Source of the DNA: Aristolochia californica
Taxonomy: Eukaryota > Streptophyta > Magnoliopsida > Piperales > Aristolochiaceae
Direction of reading: 5' to 3'
Length of the DNA stretch: 64,000 nt
NCBI GenBank assembly: GCA_029961685.1
Contig: JARWKL010000007.1
Span: forward strand, 26,793,013-26,857,012
Made by a program: the position numbers and the translations under genes. Position 1 is the stretch's first letter; the number at the start of each line of letters is the position of its first letter. Under the pieces are notes generated by a model. It saw only the letters and a list, made by a program, of their open reading frames with translations, did no database searches and was not told where the DNA came from. Of this stretch, positions 48,004 through 62,740 are shown piece by piece.

Positions 48004-49982
48004 ATGTTAAAGATTCAAATGACCTATGGATCCAAATCTTTTAAAGAGAATAACAAACGCTCATTCAATTCTCAAGTGAACGTACGGTGGGATATTTACC
48101 CGAGTCTAACAAGTGATTATTTTGCCAATTTTCAAAAAATTTGATCTAACAGTCATAGATGATTGTAAAGTGATTTATCTTGCGTAACGAGCTATATTTT
48201 TGTATGAAATGGTTTATGGATTGCAATTCAACACTCAGTTAAAAATCCTCTGCCACCAATTTTTCCTAACGATTGCAAAACCTGTAATATAAAAACTAAA
48301 AAGAGCTTACAATCCCTAAGAATTACAGACACTCTTTGGAATTTTCTCTCCCTACAATTATGCATTGTGCTTTTCCATTTTAGATGTACACTTTTTTCAT
48401 AAATCAAAACGTTGACTTTTTGCTCTACCTTCATCCCGAAAACAAACAAGGCAAAAAGCTTACAACAAAATGAAAATTTTATAGTTGATGTATGGAAAAA
48501 ATTTAAAACAATAACAACTATAAATAAATAAAATTTATTATCCCAACACAAATGAACACAAAATTTTTGTTATCCAATTTTGGGAAATTCCACTAGTTTA
48601 ACCCAAATAGCTTGGAATTTTGCAAGAAAGAGATTTCATCCACACATGTTTTAAAAATGGATATGCATGTTTGAAACATGTTAAAGATGCAAATGAGCTA
48701 TGGATGCAAAGATTTTAAAGAGAATAACAAACGCTCATTAAATTCTCATGTGAACTTGAGGTGGGATATTTACCCGAGTCAAATATGCCAATATTTTGCC
48801 CATTTGCAAAAAGCTGACATAATAATCATAGACGATTGTAATGTGATTAATAATGCATGACGGGCTATATTTTTTTATGAAATGACTTATGGACTGCAAT
48901 TCAACAGTCAGTTAAAAATCCTACGCAGCCCATTTTTCCCGACGATTGCAAAACCTGATGTATAAAAACGAAAAAAGTGCTTACAATCCCTAAAAATTAT
49001 AGACACTCTTTGGAATTATCTCTCTCTACATATGTGCATTGTGCATTTCCGTTTTAGATGTACAATCCCATCATCCCGTAAACAAAAAAGGCAAATAGGT
49101 CACAGCAAAATGAAAATTTCATAGGTGATGTACGGAAAAAGTTTAAAAAAATAAAAAAAAGTAAATGAAGAAAATTTATTCACACGCCACAAATTAACAC
49201 AAAAGTTTTGTTATCCATGTTTGGGAAATTCCACTAGTTCAAAACTAGTATCTTGTAATTTAAGATGAAGGAGATTTTTTCTACGCATGTTTTAAAAATG
49301 GATATGCAAACCAGAAACATGTTAAACATTCAAATGACCTATGAATCCTAAGCTTTTAAAGAGAATAACAAACGCTCATTAAATTCTCAAGTTAACGTGC
49401 GGTGGGATATTTGCCCGAGTCAAACAAGCCATTATTTTGCCCACAATCAAAAAGTTGAGCTAACAATCATAGATGATTGTAAACTGATTTTTCATGCGTA
49501 ACGGGCTATATTTTTGTAAGAAGTGACTTATGGATTTGTAGTGAATACTCAGTTAAAAATCGTATGCCTCCCCCGTTTCCTGACGATTGCAAAACCTTAG
49601 ATATAAAAACGAAAAAGTGCATACGATCCCAAAAACATACAAACACTTTTTGGAAATATCTCTCTCTACATTTGTGCATTGTGCATTTCTATTTTAGATG
49701 TACATTTTTTTCTTAAATCAGAACTTTGAGTTTTCGCTCCCCCTTCATCCCGTAAACAAAAAAGGAGAAAAAGATCACAACAAAATAAAAAATTTATAGT
49801 TGATGTGTGGGAAATATTTAAAATAATAACTAATGTAAATAAAAAATATCTATTCACTCACCACAAATGAACTCAAAAGTTTTGTTATCCAAGTTTGGGA
49901 GACAACCCTATTAAGCTTGGAATTTTACATGAAGGAGATTTTTTCTACACATGTTTTAAAAATGGATATGCATGCTTGAAAC
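48004..49982. repeat. HOR A-B-C (1979 bp)
   Basis: Monomers start at 48004 (A), 48678 (B) and about 49319 (C). The B tail lacks about 35 bp at 49067 (GATGTACAATCCCATC). The C end shows TTTGGGAGACAACCC, the same 11 bp loss as in the previous unit. Confidence 0.91.
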
Positions 49983-52001
49983 ATGTTAAAGATTAAAATG
50001 ACCTTTGGATCCAAGGCTTTTAAAGAGAATAACAAACGCTCATTAAATTCTCAAGTGAACATGCGGTGGGATATTTACTCGAGTCTAACAAGTCATTATT
50101 TTGCCTATTTTCAAAAAAATTGATCTAACAATCATAGATGATTGTAAAGTGATTTATCATACGTAACGGGCTATTTTTTTTATAAAATGACTTATGGATT
50201 GCAATTCAACACTCAGTTAAATATCCTCTGCCACCAATTTTTCCCGACGATTGCAAAACCAGAGATATAAAAACTAAAAAGAGCTTACAATCCCTAAAAA
50301 TTACAGAAACTCTTTGGAATTATAATCCCTACAATTGTGCATTGTGCTTTTCCATTTTATATGTACACTTTTTTCTTAAATCAAAACTTTGACTTTTCGC
50401 TCTCCCTTCATCCCGAAAACTAACAAGACAAAAAGCTTACAACAAAATGAAAATTTTATAGTTGATGTATGGAAAAAATTTAAAAAAATAACAAATATAA
50501 ATAAAGAAAATTTATTCACCCAACACAAATGAACACAAAAGTTTTGTTATCCAATTTTGGGAAATTCCACTTGTTTAACCCAAATAGCTTGGAATTTTGC
50601 AAGAAAGAGATTTCATCCACACATGTTTTAAAAATGGATATGCATGTTTGAAACATGTTAATGATGCAAATGAGCTATGGATGCAAAGCTTTAAAAGAGA
50701 ATAACAAACGCTCATTAAATTCTCAAGTGAACTTGCGGTGGGATATTTACCCGAGTCAAACATGCCATTATTTTGCCCATTTATAAAAAGCTGACACAAT
50801 AATCATAGATGATTGTAATATGATTTATCATGCGTAACGGACTATATTTTTGTATGAAATGACTTATGGATTGCAATTCAACACTCAGTTAAAAATCCTC
50901 TGCAACCCATTTTTGCCAATGATTGCAAAACCTGAGATATAAAAACGATAAAGTGTTTACAATCCCTAAATATTACTGACACTCTTTGGAATTATCTCTC
51001 TCTACATATGTGCATTGTGCATTTCCATTTTAGATGTACACATTTTTCTTAAATCCAAACTTCGAGTTTTTCGCTCTCCCTTCATCCCGTAAACAAAAAA
51101 GGCAAATAGATCACAGCAAAATGAAAAGTTCATAGTTGATGTACGGAAAAATTTTAAAACAATAAAAAAAAGTAAATGAAGAAAATTTATTCACACACCA
51201 CAAATGAACAAAAAAGTTTTGTTATCCAAGTTTGGGATATTCCACTAGTCCAAAACTAATATCTTGGAATTTTACATGAAGGAGATTTTTTCTACACATG
51301 TTTTAAAAATAGATATGCATGCCAGAACATGTTAAAGATTCAAATGACCTATGGATCCAAAGCTTTTAAAGAGAATAAAAAACGCTCATTAAATTCTCAA
51401 GTGAACGTGAGGTGGGATATTTGCCCGAGTCAAACAAGCCATTATTTTGCCCATATTCAAAAAGTTGAGCTAACAATTATAGGTGATTGTAAAGTGATTT
51501 GTCATTCGTAACGGGCTATATTTTTGTAAGAAATGACTTATGGATTTGAAGTCAACACTCAGTTAAAAATCGCCCGCCTCCCCCTTTTCCCGACGATTGC
51601 AAAACCTTAAATATAAAAATGAAAGATTGCTTACGATCCCTAAAACATACAGACACTCTTTGGAAATATCTCTCTCCACATTTGTACATTGTGCATTTCC
51701 ATTTTAGATGTACACTTTTTTCTTAAATCAAAACTTTGAGTTTTCGCTCCCCCTTCATCCTGTAAACAAAAAAGGCAAAAAAGATCACAACAAAATAAAA
51801 ATTTTATAGTATGTGTGCAAAATATTTAAAATAATAACTAATGTAAGTAAAAAATATCTATTCACACACCACATATGAACACAAAAGTTTTGTTATCCAA
51901 GTTTGGGAAATTCCATTAGTCTAACCCTATTAAGCTTGGTATTTTACATAAAGGAGATTTTTTCTACACATGTTTTAAAAATGGATATGCATGCTTGAAA
52001 C
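49983..52001. repeat. HOR A-B-C (2019 bp)
   Basis: Monomers start at 49983 (A), 50655 (B) and 51329 (C), all complete. The A head has the right-side CAAAAAAATTGATC form, which breaks the reading frame seen in other A heads. Confidence 0.92.
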
Positions 52002-54017
52002 ATGTTAAAGATTCAAATGTCCTATGGATCCAAAGCTTTTAAAGAGAATAACAAACGCTCAATAAATTCTAAAGTAAACGTGCGGTCGGATATTTACCCG
52101 AGTCTAACAAGTCATTATTTTGCCCATTTTCAAAACTTTGATCAAACAATCATAGATGACCGTAAAGTGATTTATCATGCGTAACGGGCTATATTTTTGT
52201 AAGACATGACTTATGGATTGCAATTCAACACTCAATTAAAAATCCTCTAGCACCAATTTTTCCCGACGATTGCAAAACCTGAGATATAAAAACTAAAATG
52301 AGCTTACAATCCCTAGAAATTACAGACACCCTTTGGAATTATCTCTCCCTAAAATTGTGCATTGTGCTTTTTCATTTTATATGTACACTTCTTTCATAAA
52401 TCAAAACTTTGACTTTTGGCTCTCCCTTCATCCTGAAAACAAACAAGGCAAAAAGCTTTCAACAAAATGAAAATTTTATAGTATATGTATGGAAAAAATT
52501 TAAAATAATAACAAATATAAATAAAGAAAATTTATTCACCCAACACAAATGAACACAAAATTTTTATTATCCAATTTTGGGAAATTCCACTAGTTTAACC
52601 CTTATAGCTTGGAATTTTGCAAGAAAGAGATTTCATCCACACATGTTTTAAAAATGGATATGCATGTTTGAAACATGTTAAAGATGCAAATGAGCTATGG
52701 ATCCAAAGCTTTTAAAGAGAATAACAAACGCTCATTAAATTCACAAGTGAACCTGCGGTGGGATATTTACCCGAGTCTAACATGCCAATATTTTGCCCAT
52801 TTGCAAAAAGCTGACAGAATAATCATAGATGATTGTAATGTGATTTATCATGCATAAATGACTATATTTTTGTATGAAATGACTTATGGATTTCCATTCA
52901 ACACAGTTAAAAATCCTCCGCAAACCATTTTTCCCGACGATTCCCAAACCTGAGATATAAAAACGAAAAAGTGCTTACAATCTCTAACAAATTACAGACA
53001 CTCTTAGGAATTATCTCTCTCTACATTTGTGCATTGTGCATTTTTGTTTTATATGTACACGTTTTTCTTAAGTCAAAAATTCGAGTTTTTCGCTCTCCCT
53101 CCATCCCGTAAACAAAAAAGGCAAATAGAGCACAGCAAAATGAAAATTTCATAGTTGATGTACGAAAAAAGTTTAAACAGTAAAAAAATTAAATTAAGAA
53201 AATTAATTCATACACCACAAATGAACACAAAAGTTTTGTTATCCAAGTTTAGGAAATTCCACTAGTCCAAAACTAATATCTTGGAATTTTATGTGAAAGA
53301 GATTTTTTCTACACATGTTTTAAAAATGGATATGCATGCCAGAAACATGTTAAAGATTCAAATGACCCGTGGATCCAAAGCTTTTAAAGAGAATGACAAA
53401 CGCTCATTAAATTCTCAAGTGAACGTGCGGTGGGATATTTACCCGAGTCAAACATGAAATTATTTTTCCCATATTCAAAAAGTTGATCTAACAATCATAG
53501 ATGATTGTAAAGTGATTTGTCATGCATAACGGGCTATATTTTTGTAAGAAATGATTTATGGATTTGAAGTCAACACTCAGTTAAAAATCGCCCGCCTCCC
53601 CCGTTTCCCGACGATTGCAAAACCTTAAATATAAAAACGAAAAAGTGCATACGATCTCTAAAACATACAGACACACTTTGGAAATATCTCTCTCTACATT
53701 TTTGCAATGTGCATTTCCATTTTAGATCTACACTTTTTTCTTAAATCAGAACTATGAGTTTTCGCTCCCCCTTCATCACGTAAACAAAAAAGGCAAAAAA
53801 GATAACAACAAAATAAAAATTTTATAGTTGATGTGTGGAAAATATTTAAAATAATAACTAATGTAAAAAAAAATCTATTCACAACCACAAATGAACACAA
53901 AAGTTTTGTTGTCCACATTTGGGAAATTCCATTAGTCCAACCCTATTAAGCTTGGAATTTTACATGAAGGAGATTTTTTCTACATTTGTTTTAAAAATGG
54001 ATATGCATGCTTGAAAC
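52002..54017. repeat. HOR A-B-C (2016 bp)
   Basis: Monomers start at 52002 (A), 52675 (B) and 53347 (C). The A has private changes (AATGTCCTATGG, CAAAACTTTGATCAAAC) shared with 58026. The B has GGATCC and GTCTAACATGCC, mixing A-like and B-like sites in its head. Confidence 0.92.
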
Positions 54018-56005
54018 ATGTTAAAGATTCAAATGACCTACGGATCCAAAGCTTTCAAAGATAATGACAAATGCTCATTAAATTCTCAAGTGAACGTGCG
54101 GTGGGATATTTACCCGAGTCAAACAAGTCATTATTTTGCCAATTTTCAAAAAATTTAATCTAACAATCATAGATGATTGTAAAGTGATTTAACAAGCGTA
54201 ACGGGCTATATTTTTTTATGAAATGACTTATGGATTGCAATTCAACACTCAGTTAAAAATCCTCTGCCACCAATTTTTCCAGACGATTGCAAAACCTGAG
54301 ATATAAAAACTAGAAAGAGGTTACAATCCCTTAAAATTACAGACACTCTTTGGAATTATCACTCCCTACAATTTTGCATTGTGCTTTTCCATTTTAGATG
54401 TGCACTTTTTTCTTAAATCAAAATTTTGACTTTTCGCTCTCCCTTCATCCCGAACACAAACTAGGCAAAAAGCTTATAGAAAAATTAAAATTTTATAGTT
54501 GATGTATGGAAAAAATTTAAACAATAACAAATATAAATAAAGAAAATTTATTCACCCAACACAAATGATCACAAAAGTTTTGTTATCCAATTTTGGGAAA
54601 TTCCACTAGTTTATCCCAAATTGCTTGGAATTTTGCAAGAAAGAGATTTCATCCACACATGTTTTAAAAATGGATATGCATGTTTGAAACATGTTAAAGA
54701 TGCAAATGAGCTATGGATGCAAAGCTTTTAAAGAGAATAACAAACGCTCATTAAATTCTCAAGCGAACTTTCGGTGGGATAATTACCCGAGTCAAACATG
54801 CCATTATTTTGCCCATTTGCAAAAAGCTGACATAATAATCATAGATGATTGTAATATGATTTATCATGCATAACGGGCTATATTTTTGTGTAAAATGACT
54901 TATGGATTGCAATTCAACACTCAGTTAAAATCCTCCGCAACCCTTTTTTCCCGACGATTGCAAAACCTGAGATATAAAAACGAAAAAGTGCTTACAATCC
55001 CTAAAAAATAAAGACACTCTTTGGAATTATCTCTCTCTACATATGTGCATGGTGCATTTCCGTTTTAGATGTACACATTTTTCTTAAATCAAAACTTCGA
55101 GTTTTTCACTCTCCCTTCATCCCGTAAACAAAAAAGGCAAATAGATCACATCAAAATGAAAATTTCATAGTTGATGTACGGAAAAAGTTTAAAAAAATAA
55201 AAAAATGTGAATGAAGAAAATTTATTCACACACCACAAATGAACACAAAAGTTTTGTTATCCAAGTTTGGGAAATTCCACTAGTCCAAAACTAATATCTT
55301 GGAATTTTACGTGAAGGAGATTTTTTCTACCCATGTTTTAAAAATGGATATGCATGCCAGAAACATGTTAAAGTTTCAAATGACCTATGGATCCAAAGCT
55401 TTTAAATAGAATGACAAACGCTCATTAAATTCTCAAGTGAACGTGCGGTGGGATATTTGCCCGAGTCAAAGAAGCCATTATTTTGCCCATATTCAAAAAG
55501 TTGAGCTAACAATCATAGATGATTGTAAAGTGATTAGTCATGCGTAACAGGATATATTTTTGTAAGAAATGACTTATGGATTTGAAGTCAACACTCAGTT
55601 AAAAGTCGCCCGCCTCCCCCGTTTCCCGACTATTGCAAAACCTGAGATATAAAAACGTAAAAGTGCATACGACCCCTAAAACATACAGACACTCTTTGGA
55701 AATATCTCTCTCTACATTTGTGCATTGTGATTTTGCATATTAGATGTACACTTTTTTCTTAAATCAAAACTTTGAGTTTTCGCTACCCCTTCACCCCGTA
55801 AAGAAAAAAGGCAAAAAAGATCACAACAAAATAAAAATTTTATAGTTGATGTGTGGAAAATATATAAAATAATTACTAATGTAAATAAAAAATATCTATT
55901 CACACACCAAAAATGAACACAAAAGTTTTGTTATCCAAGTTTGCGAAATTCCATTAGTCCAACCCTATTAAGCTTGGAATAAAAATGGATATGCATGCTT
56001 GAAAC
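54018..56005. repeat. HOR A-B-C (1988 bp)
   Basis: Monomers start at 54018 (A), 54691 (B) and 55365 (C). The C end lacks about 34 bp at 55980 (CTTGGAATAAAAATGG), removing the left arm of dyad D1 for the next monomer. Confidence 0.91.
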
Positions 56006-58025
56006 ATGTAAAAGATTAAAATGACCTTTGGATCCCAAGCTTTCAAAGAGAATAACAAACGCTCATTAAATTCTCAAGTGAACGTGCGGTGGGATATTTA
56101 CCCAAGTGTAACAAGTCATTATTTTGCCCATTTTCAAAAAAATTGATCTAAAAATCTTAAATGATTGGAAGGTGATTTATCATGCGTAACGGGCTATATT
56201 TTTGTATGACATGACTTATGGATTGCAATTCAACACTCAGTTAAAATCCTCTGCCACCAATTTTTCCCGACGATTGCAAAACCTGAGATATAAAAACTAA
56301 AAAGAGCTTACAATCCCTAAAAAATATAGACACTCTTTGGAATTATCTCTCCCTGCAATTGTGCATTGTGCTTTTCAATTTTAGATACTACACTCTTTTC
56401 TTAAATCAAAGCTTTGACTTTTCGCTCTCCCTTCATCCCGAAAACAAAAGAGGCAAAAATCTTACAACAAAATAAAAATTTTATAGTTGATGTATGGAAA
56501 AAATTTAAAACAATAACAAATATAAATAAAGAAAATTTATTCACCCAACAAAAATGAACACAAAAGTTTTGTATCCAATTTTTGGAAATTCCACTAGTTT
56601 AACCCTTATAGCTTGGAATTTTGCAAGAAAGAGATTTCATCCACACATGTTTTAGAAATGGATATGCATGCTTGAAACTTGTTAAAGATGCAAATGAGCT
56701 ATGGATGCAAAGATTTTAAAGAGAATAACAAACGCTCATTAAATTCTCAAGTGAAATTGCGGTGGGATATTTACCCGAGTCAAACATGCCATTATTTTGC
56801 CCATTTGCAAAAAGCTGACACAATAATCATAGATGATTGTAATATGCTTTATCATGCGTAACGGACTATATTTTTGTATGAAATGACTTATAGATTCCAA
56901 TTCAACACTCGGTTCAAAATCCTCCGCAACCCATTTTTCCCGACGATTGCAAAACCTGAGATATAAAAACAAAAAAGTGTTTACAATCCCTAAAAATTAC
57001 AGACACTCTTTGGAATTATCTCTCTCTACATATGTGCATTGTGCATTTCCATTTTAGATGTACACATTTTTCTTAAATCAAAACTTTGATTTTTTCGCTC
57101 TCCCTTCATCCCGTATACAAAAAAGGCGAATAGATCACAGCAACATGAAAATTTCATAGTTGATGTACGGAAAAATTTTAAAACAATAAAAAAAGTAAAT
57201 GAAGAAAATTTATTCACACACCACAAATGAACACAGAATTTTTGTTATCCAAGTTTGGGAAATTCCACTAGTCCAAAACTAATATCTTGGAATTTTACAT
57301 GAAGGAGATTTTTTCTACACATGTTTTAAAAATAGATATGCATGCCAGAAACATGTTAAAGATTCAAATGACCTATGGATCCAAAGCTTTTAAAAAGAAT
57401 AACAAAAGATCATTAAATTCTCAAGTGAAGGTGTGGTGGGATATTTGCCCGAGTCAAACCAGCCATTATTTTGCCCATATTCAAAAAGTTGAGCTAACAA
57501 TCATAGATGATTGTAAAGTGAATTGTCATGCGTAACCGGCTATATTTTTTTAAGAAATGACTTATGGATTTGAAGTCAACACTCAGTTAAAAATCGCCCG
57601 CCTACCTCTTTTTCTGACGATTGTAAAACCTTAGATATAAAAACGAAAAAGTGCATACGATCCCTAAAACATACAGACACTCTTTGGAAATATCTCTCTC
57701 TACATTTGTGCATTGTGCATTTCCATTTTAGATGTACACTTTTTTCTTAAATCAAAACTTTGAGTTTTCGCTCCCCCTTCATCCCGTAAACAAAAAAGGC
57801 AAAAAATATCACAACAAAATAAAAATTTTATAGTACGTGTGGAAAATATTTAAATTAATAACTAATGTAAGTAAAAAATAACTATTCACACACCACAAAT
57901 GAACACAAAAGTTTTGTTATCCAAGTTTGGGAAATTCGATTAGTCTAACCCTATTAAGCTTGGAATTTTACATAAAGGAGATTTTTTCTACACAAGTTTT
58001 AAAAATGGATATGCATGCTTGAAAC
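56006..58025. repeat. HOR A-B-C (2020 bp)
   Basis: Monomers start at 56006 (A), 56679 (B, start mutated to TTGTTAAAG) and 57353 (C). The C tail has TATAGTACGTGTGG, paired with TATAGTATGTGTGC near 51.8 kb. Confidence 0.92.
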
Positions 58026-60717
58026 ATGTTCAAGATTCAAATGTCCTGTGGATCCAAAGCTTTAAAAGAGAATAACAAACGCTCAATAAATTCTCAAGTA
58101 AACATGCGGTGGGATATTTACCCGAGTCTAACAAGTCATTATTTTGCCCATTTTCAAAACTTTGATCAAACAATCATAGATGATTGTAAAGTGATTTATC
58201 ATGCGTAACGGGCTATATTTTTTTATGAAATGACTTATGGATTGCAATTCAACACTCAGTTAAAAATCCTCTGCCACCAATTTTTCCCGACGATTGCAAA
58301 ACCTGAGATATAAAAACTAAAAAGAGCTTACAATCCATTAAAATTACAGACACTCTTTGGAATTATCTCTCCCTACAATTGTGCATTGTGCTTTTCCATT
58401 TTAGATGTACACTTTTTTCTTAAATCAAAACTTTGTCTTTTCGCTCACCCTTCATCCCGAAAAAAAACCAGGCAAAAAGCTTACAACAAAATTAAAATTT
58501 TATAGTTGATGTATGGAAAAAATTTAAAACAATAACAAATATAAATAAAGAAAATTTATTCACCCAACACAAATGATCCCAAAAGTTTTGTTATCCAATT
58601 TTGGGAAATTCCACTAGTTTATCCCAAATTGCTTGGAATTTTGCAAGAAAGAGATTTCATCCACACATGTTTTAAAAATGGATATGCATGTTTAAAACAT
58701 GTTAAAGATGCAAATGAGCTATGGATGCAAAGCTTTTAAAGAGAATAACAAACGCTCATTAAATTCTCTAGCGAACTTGCGGTGGGATATTTACCAGAGT
58801 CGAACATGCCATTATTTTGCCCATTTGCAAAAAGCTAACATAATAATCATAAATGATTGTAATGTGATTTATCATGCATAACGGGCTATATTTTTGTATG
58901 ACATGACTTATGGATTGCAATTCAACACTCAGATAAAATCCTCTACCACCTATTATTCCCGACTATTGCAAAACCTAAGATAAAAAACTAAAAAGAGCTT
59001 ACAATCCCTAAAAATTACAGACACCCTTTGGAATTATCTCAACCTACAATTGTGCATTGTGCTTTTTCATTTTAGATGTACACTTCTTTCTTAAATCAAA
59101 ACTTTGACATTTGGTCCTCCCTTCATACTGAAAAAAAACAAGGCAAAAAGCTTTCAACAAAATGAAAATTTTATAGTTGATGTATGGAAAAAATTTAAAA
59201 CAATAACAAATATAAATAAAGAAAATTTATTCACCCAACACAAATGAACACAAAAGTTTTGTTATCCAATTTTGGGAAATTCCACTAGTTTAACCCTAAT
59301 AGCTTGGAATTTTGCAAGAAAGAGATTTCATCCACACATGTTTTAAAAATGGATATGCATGTTTGAAACATGTTAAAGATGCAAATGAGCTATGAATCCA
59401 AAGCTTTTAAAGAGATTAACAAACGCTCATTAAATTCTCAAGTGAACTTGCAGTGAGATATTTACCCGAGTCAAACATGCCAATATTTTGCCCATTTGCA
59501 AAAAGCAGACAGAATAATCATAGATGATTGTAATGTGATTTATCATGGGTAACAAACTATATTTTTGTATGAAATGACTTATGGATTTCAATTCAACACT
59601 CAGTTAAAAATCCTCCGCAACCCTTTTTTCCCGACGATTCCAAAACCTGAGATATAAAAACAAAAAAGTGCTTACAATCCCTAAAAAATTATAGACACTC
59701 TTAGGAATTATCTCTGTCTACATATGTGCATTGTGCATTTCTGTTTTATATGTAAACATTTTTCTTAAGTCAAAACTTCGAGTTTTTCGCTCTCCCTTCA
59801 TCCCGTAAACAAAAAAGGCAAATAGATCACAACAAAAGGAAAATTTCATAGTTGATGTACGAAAAAAGTTTAAACAATAAAAAATGTAAATTAAGAAAAT
59901 TATTTCACACACCACAAACGAACACAAAAGTTTTGTTATCCAAGTTTCGGAAATTCCACTAGTCCAAAACTAATATCTAGGAATTTTACGTGAAGGAGAT
60001 TTTTTCTATACATGTTTTAAAAATGGATAAGCATGCCAGAAACATGTTAAAGATTCAAATGACCTATGGATCCAACGCTTTTAAAGAGAATGACAAACGC
60101 TCATTAAATTCTCAAGTGAACGTGCGGTGGGATATTTGCGTGAATCAAACATGCCATTATTTTGCCCATATTCAAAAAGTTGAGCTAACAATCATAGATG
60201 ATTGTAAAGTGATTTGTCATGCGTAACGGGCTATATTTTTGTAAGAAATGACTAATGGATTTGAAGTCAACACTCGGTTAAAAATCGCCCGCCTCCCCCG
60301 TTTCCCGACGATTGCAAAACCTTAAATATAAAAATGAAAAAGTGCATACGATCTCTAAAACATAAAGACACTCTTTGGATACATCTCTCTCTACATTTGT
60401 GCAATGTGCATTTCCATTTTAGAACTACACTTTTTTCTTAAATCAGAACTTTGAGTTTTCGCACCCCCTTCATCACGTAAACAAAAAAGGCAAAAAAGAT
60501 CACAACAAAATAAAAATTTTATAGTTGATGTGTGGAAAATATTTAAAATAATAACTAATGTAAAAAAAAAAATCTATTCCCACACCACAAATGAACACAA
60601 AAGTTTTGTTGTCCAAGTTTGGGAAATTCCATTAGTCCAACCGTATTAAGCTTGGAATTTTACATGAAGGAGATTTTTTCTACATTTGTTTTAAAAATGG
60701 ATATGCATGCTTGAAAC
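58026..60717. repeat. Expanded HOR: A, B/A hybrid, B, C
   Basis: Monomers start at 58026 (A), 58699 (B head with A middle and tail from about 58930), 59370 (B) and 60044 (C). The hybrid at 58699 is extra compared with the matching segment at 52002-54017. It marks where the duplication offset grows by one monomer. Confidence 0.9.
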
Positions 60718-62740
60718 ATGTTAAAGATTCAAATGACCTATGGATCCAAAGCTTTCAAAGAGAATAACAAACGCTCATTAAATTCTCAAGTGAACGTGCG
60801 GTTTGATATTTACCTGAGTCTAACAAGTTATTATTTTGCCTATTTTCAAAAAAATTGATCTAACAATCATAGATGATTGTAAAGTGATTTAACAAGCGTA
60901 ACGGGCTATATTTTTGTATGAAATGACTTATGGATTGAAAATCAACACTCAGTTAAAAATCCTCTGCCACCAATTTTTCCCTACGATTGCAAAACCTGAG
61001 ATATAAAAACTAAAAAGAGCTTACAATCCCTTAAAATTATAGACACTCTTTGGAATTATCTCTCCCTACAATTGTGCATTGTGCTTTTCCATTTTAGATG
61101 TACACTTTTTTCTTAAATCAAAACTTTGACTTTTCGCTCACCCTTCAGCCCTAAAACAAACAAGGCAAAAAGCTTACAACAAAATTAAAATTTTATAGTT
61201 GATGTTTGGAAAAAAATTTAAAACAATAAAAAATATAAATAAAGAATATTTATTCACCCAACACAAATGATCACAAAAGTTTTGTTGTCCAATTTTGGGA
61301 AATTCCACTAGTTTATCCCAAATTGCTTGGAATTTTGCAAGAAAGAGATTTCATCCACACATGTTTTAAAAATGGATATGCATGTTTAAAACATGTTAAA
61401 GATGCAAATGAGCTATGGATTCAAAGCTTTTAAAGAGAATAACAAACGCTCATTAAATTCTCAAGCGAACTTGCGGTGGGATATTTACCCGAGTCTAACA
61501 TGCCAATATTTTGCCCATTTGCAAAAAGCTGACAGAATAATCATAGATGATTGTAATGTGATTTATCATGCGTAATGGGCTATATTTTTGTGTGAAATGA
61601 CTTATGGATTGCAATTCAACACTCAGTTAAAATCCTCCGCAACCCATTTTTCCCGATGATTGCAAAACCTGATATACAAAAACGAAAAAGTGCTTACAAT
61701 CCCTAAAAACTTACAGACACTCTTTCGAATTATCTCCCTCTACATATATGCATTGTGCATTTCCGTTTTAGATGTACACATTTTTCTTAAATCAAAACTT
61801 TGATTTTTTCGCTCTCCCTTCATCCCGTATACAAAAAAGGCGAATAGATCATAGCAAAATGAAAATTTCATAGTTGATGTACGGAAAAATTTTAAAACAA
61901 TAAAAAATGTAAATGAAGAAAATTTATTCACACACCACAAATGAACACAGAAGTTTTGTTATCAATGTTTGGGAAATTCCACTAGTCCAAAACTAATATC
62001 TTGGAATTTTATGTGAAGGAGATTTTTTCTACACATGTTTTAAAAATGGATATGCATGCCAGAAACATGTTAAATTTTCAAATGAACTATGGATCCAAAG
62101 CTTTTAAATAGAATGACAAACGCTCATTAAATTCTCAAGTGAACGTGCGGTGGGATATTTGCCCGAGTCAAACAAGCCATTATTTTGCCCATATTCAAAA
62201 AGTTGAGCAAACAATCATAGATGATTGTAAAGTGATTTGTCATGCGTAATGGGATATATTTTTGTAAGAACTGACTTATGGATTTGAAGTCAACACTCAG
62301 TTAAAAATCGCCAGCCTCCCTCGTTTCCCGACGATTGCAAAACCTGAGATATAAAAACGAAAAAGTGCATACGATCCCTAAAACATACAGACACTCTGTG
62401 GAAATATCTTTCTCTGCATTTGTGCATTGTGCATTTCCATATTAGATGTACACTTTTTTCTTGAATCAGAACTTTGAGTTTTCGCTCCCCCTTCATCCCG
62501 TAAAGAAAAAAGGCAAAAAAGATCACAACAAAATAAAAATTTTATACTTGATGTGTGGAAAATATTTAAAATAATTACTAATGTAAATAAAAAATATCTA
62601 TTCACACACCAAAAATGAACACAAAAGTTTTGTTATCCAAGTTTGCGAAATTCCATTAGTCCAACGCTATTAAGCTTGGAATTTTACATGAAGGTGATTT
62701 TTTCTACACATGTTTTAAAAATGGGTTGGATGCTTGAAAC
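60718..62740. repeat. HOR A-B-C (2023 bp)
   Basis: Monomers start at 60718 (A), 61393 (B) and 62067 (C). The unit closely matches 54018-56005 (shared TTTATCCCAAATTGC, AAATAGAATGAC, CCATATTAGATG), without the 34 bp deletion seen there. Confidence 0.92.

Noticed and set aside
48228..48551. Longest minus-strand frame in the right half (107 codons)
   Set aside because: It spans an ordinary A middle and tail. It is long only because local indels removed stops; neighbouring A monomers do not keep it.
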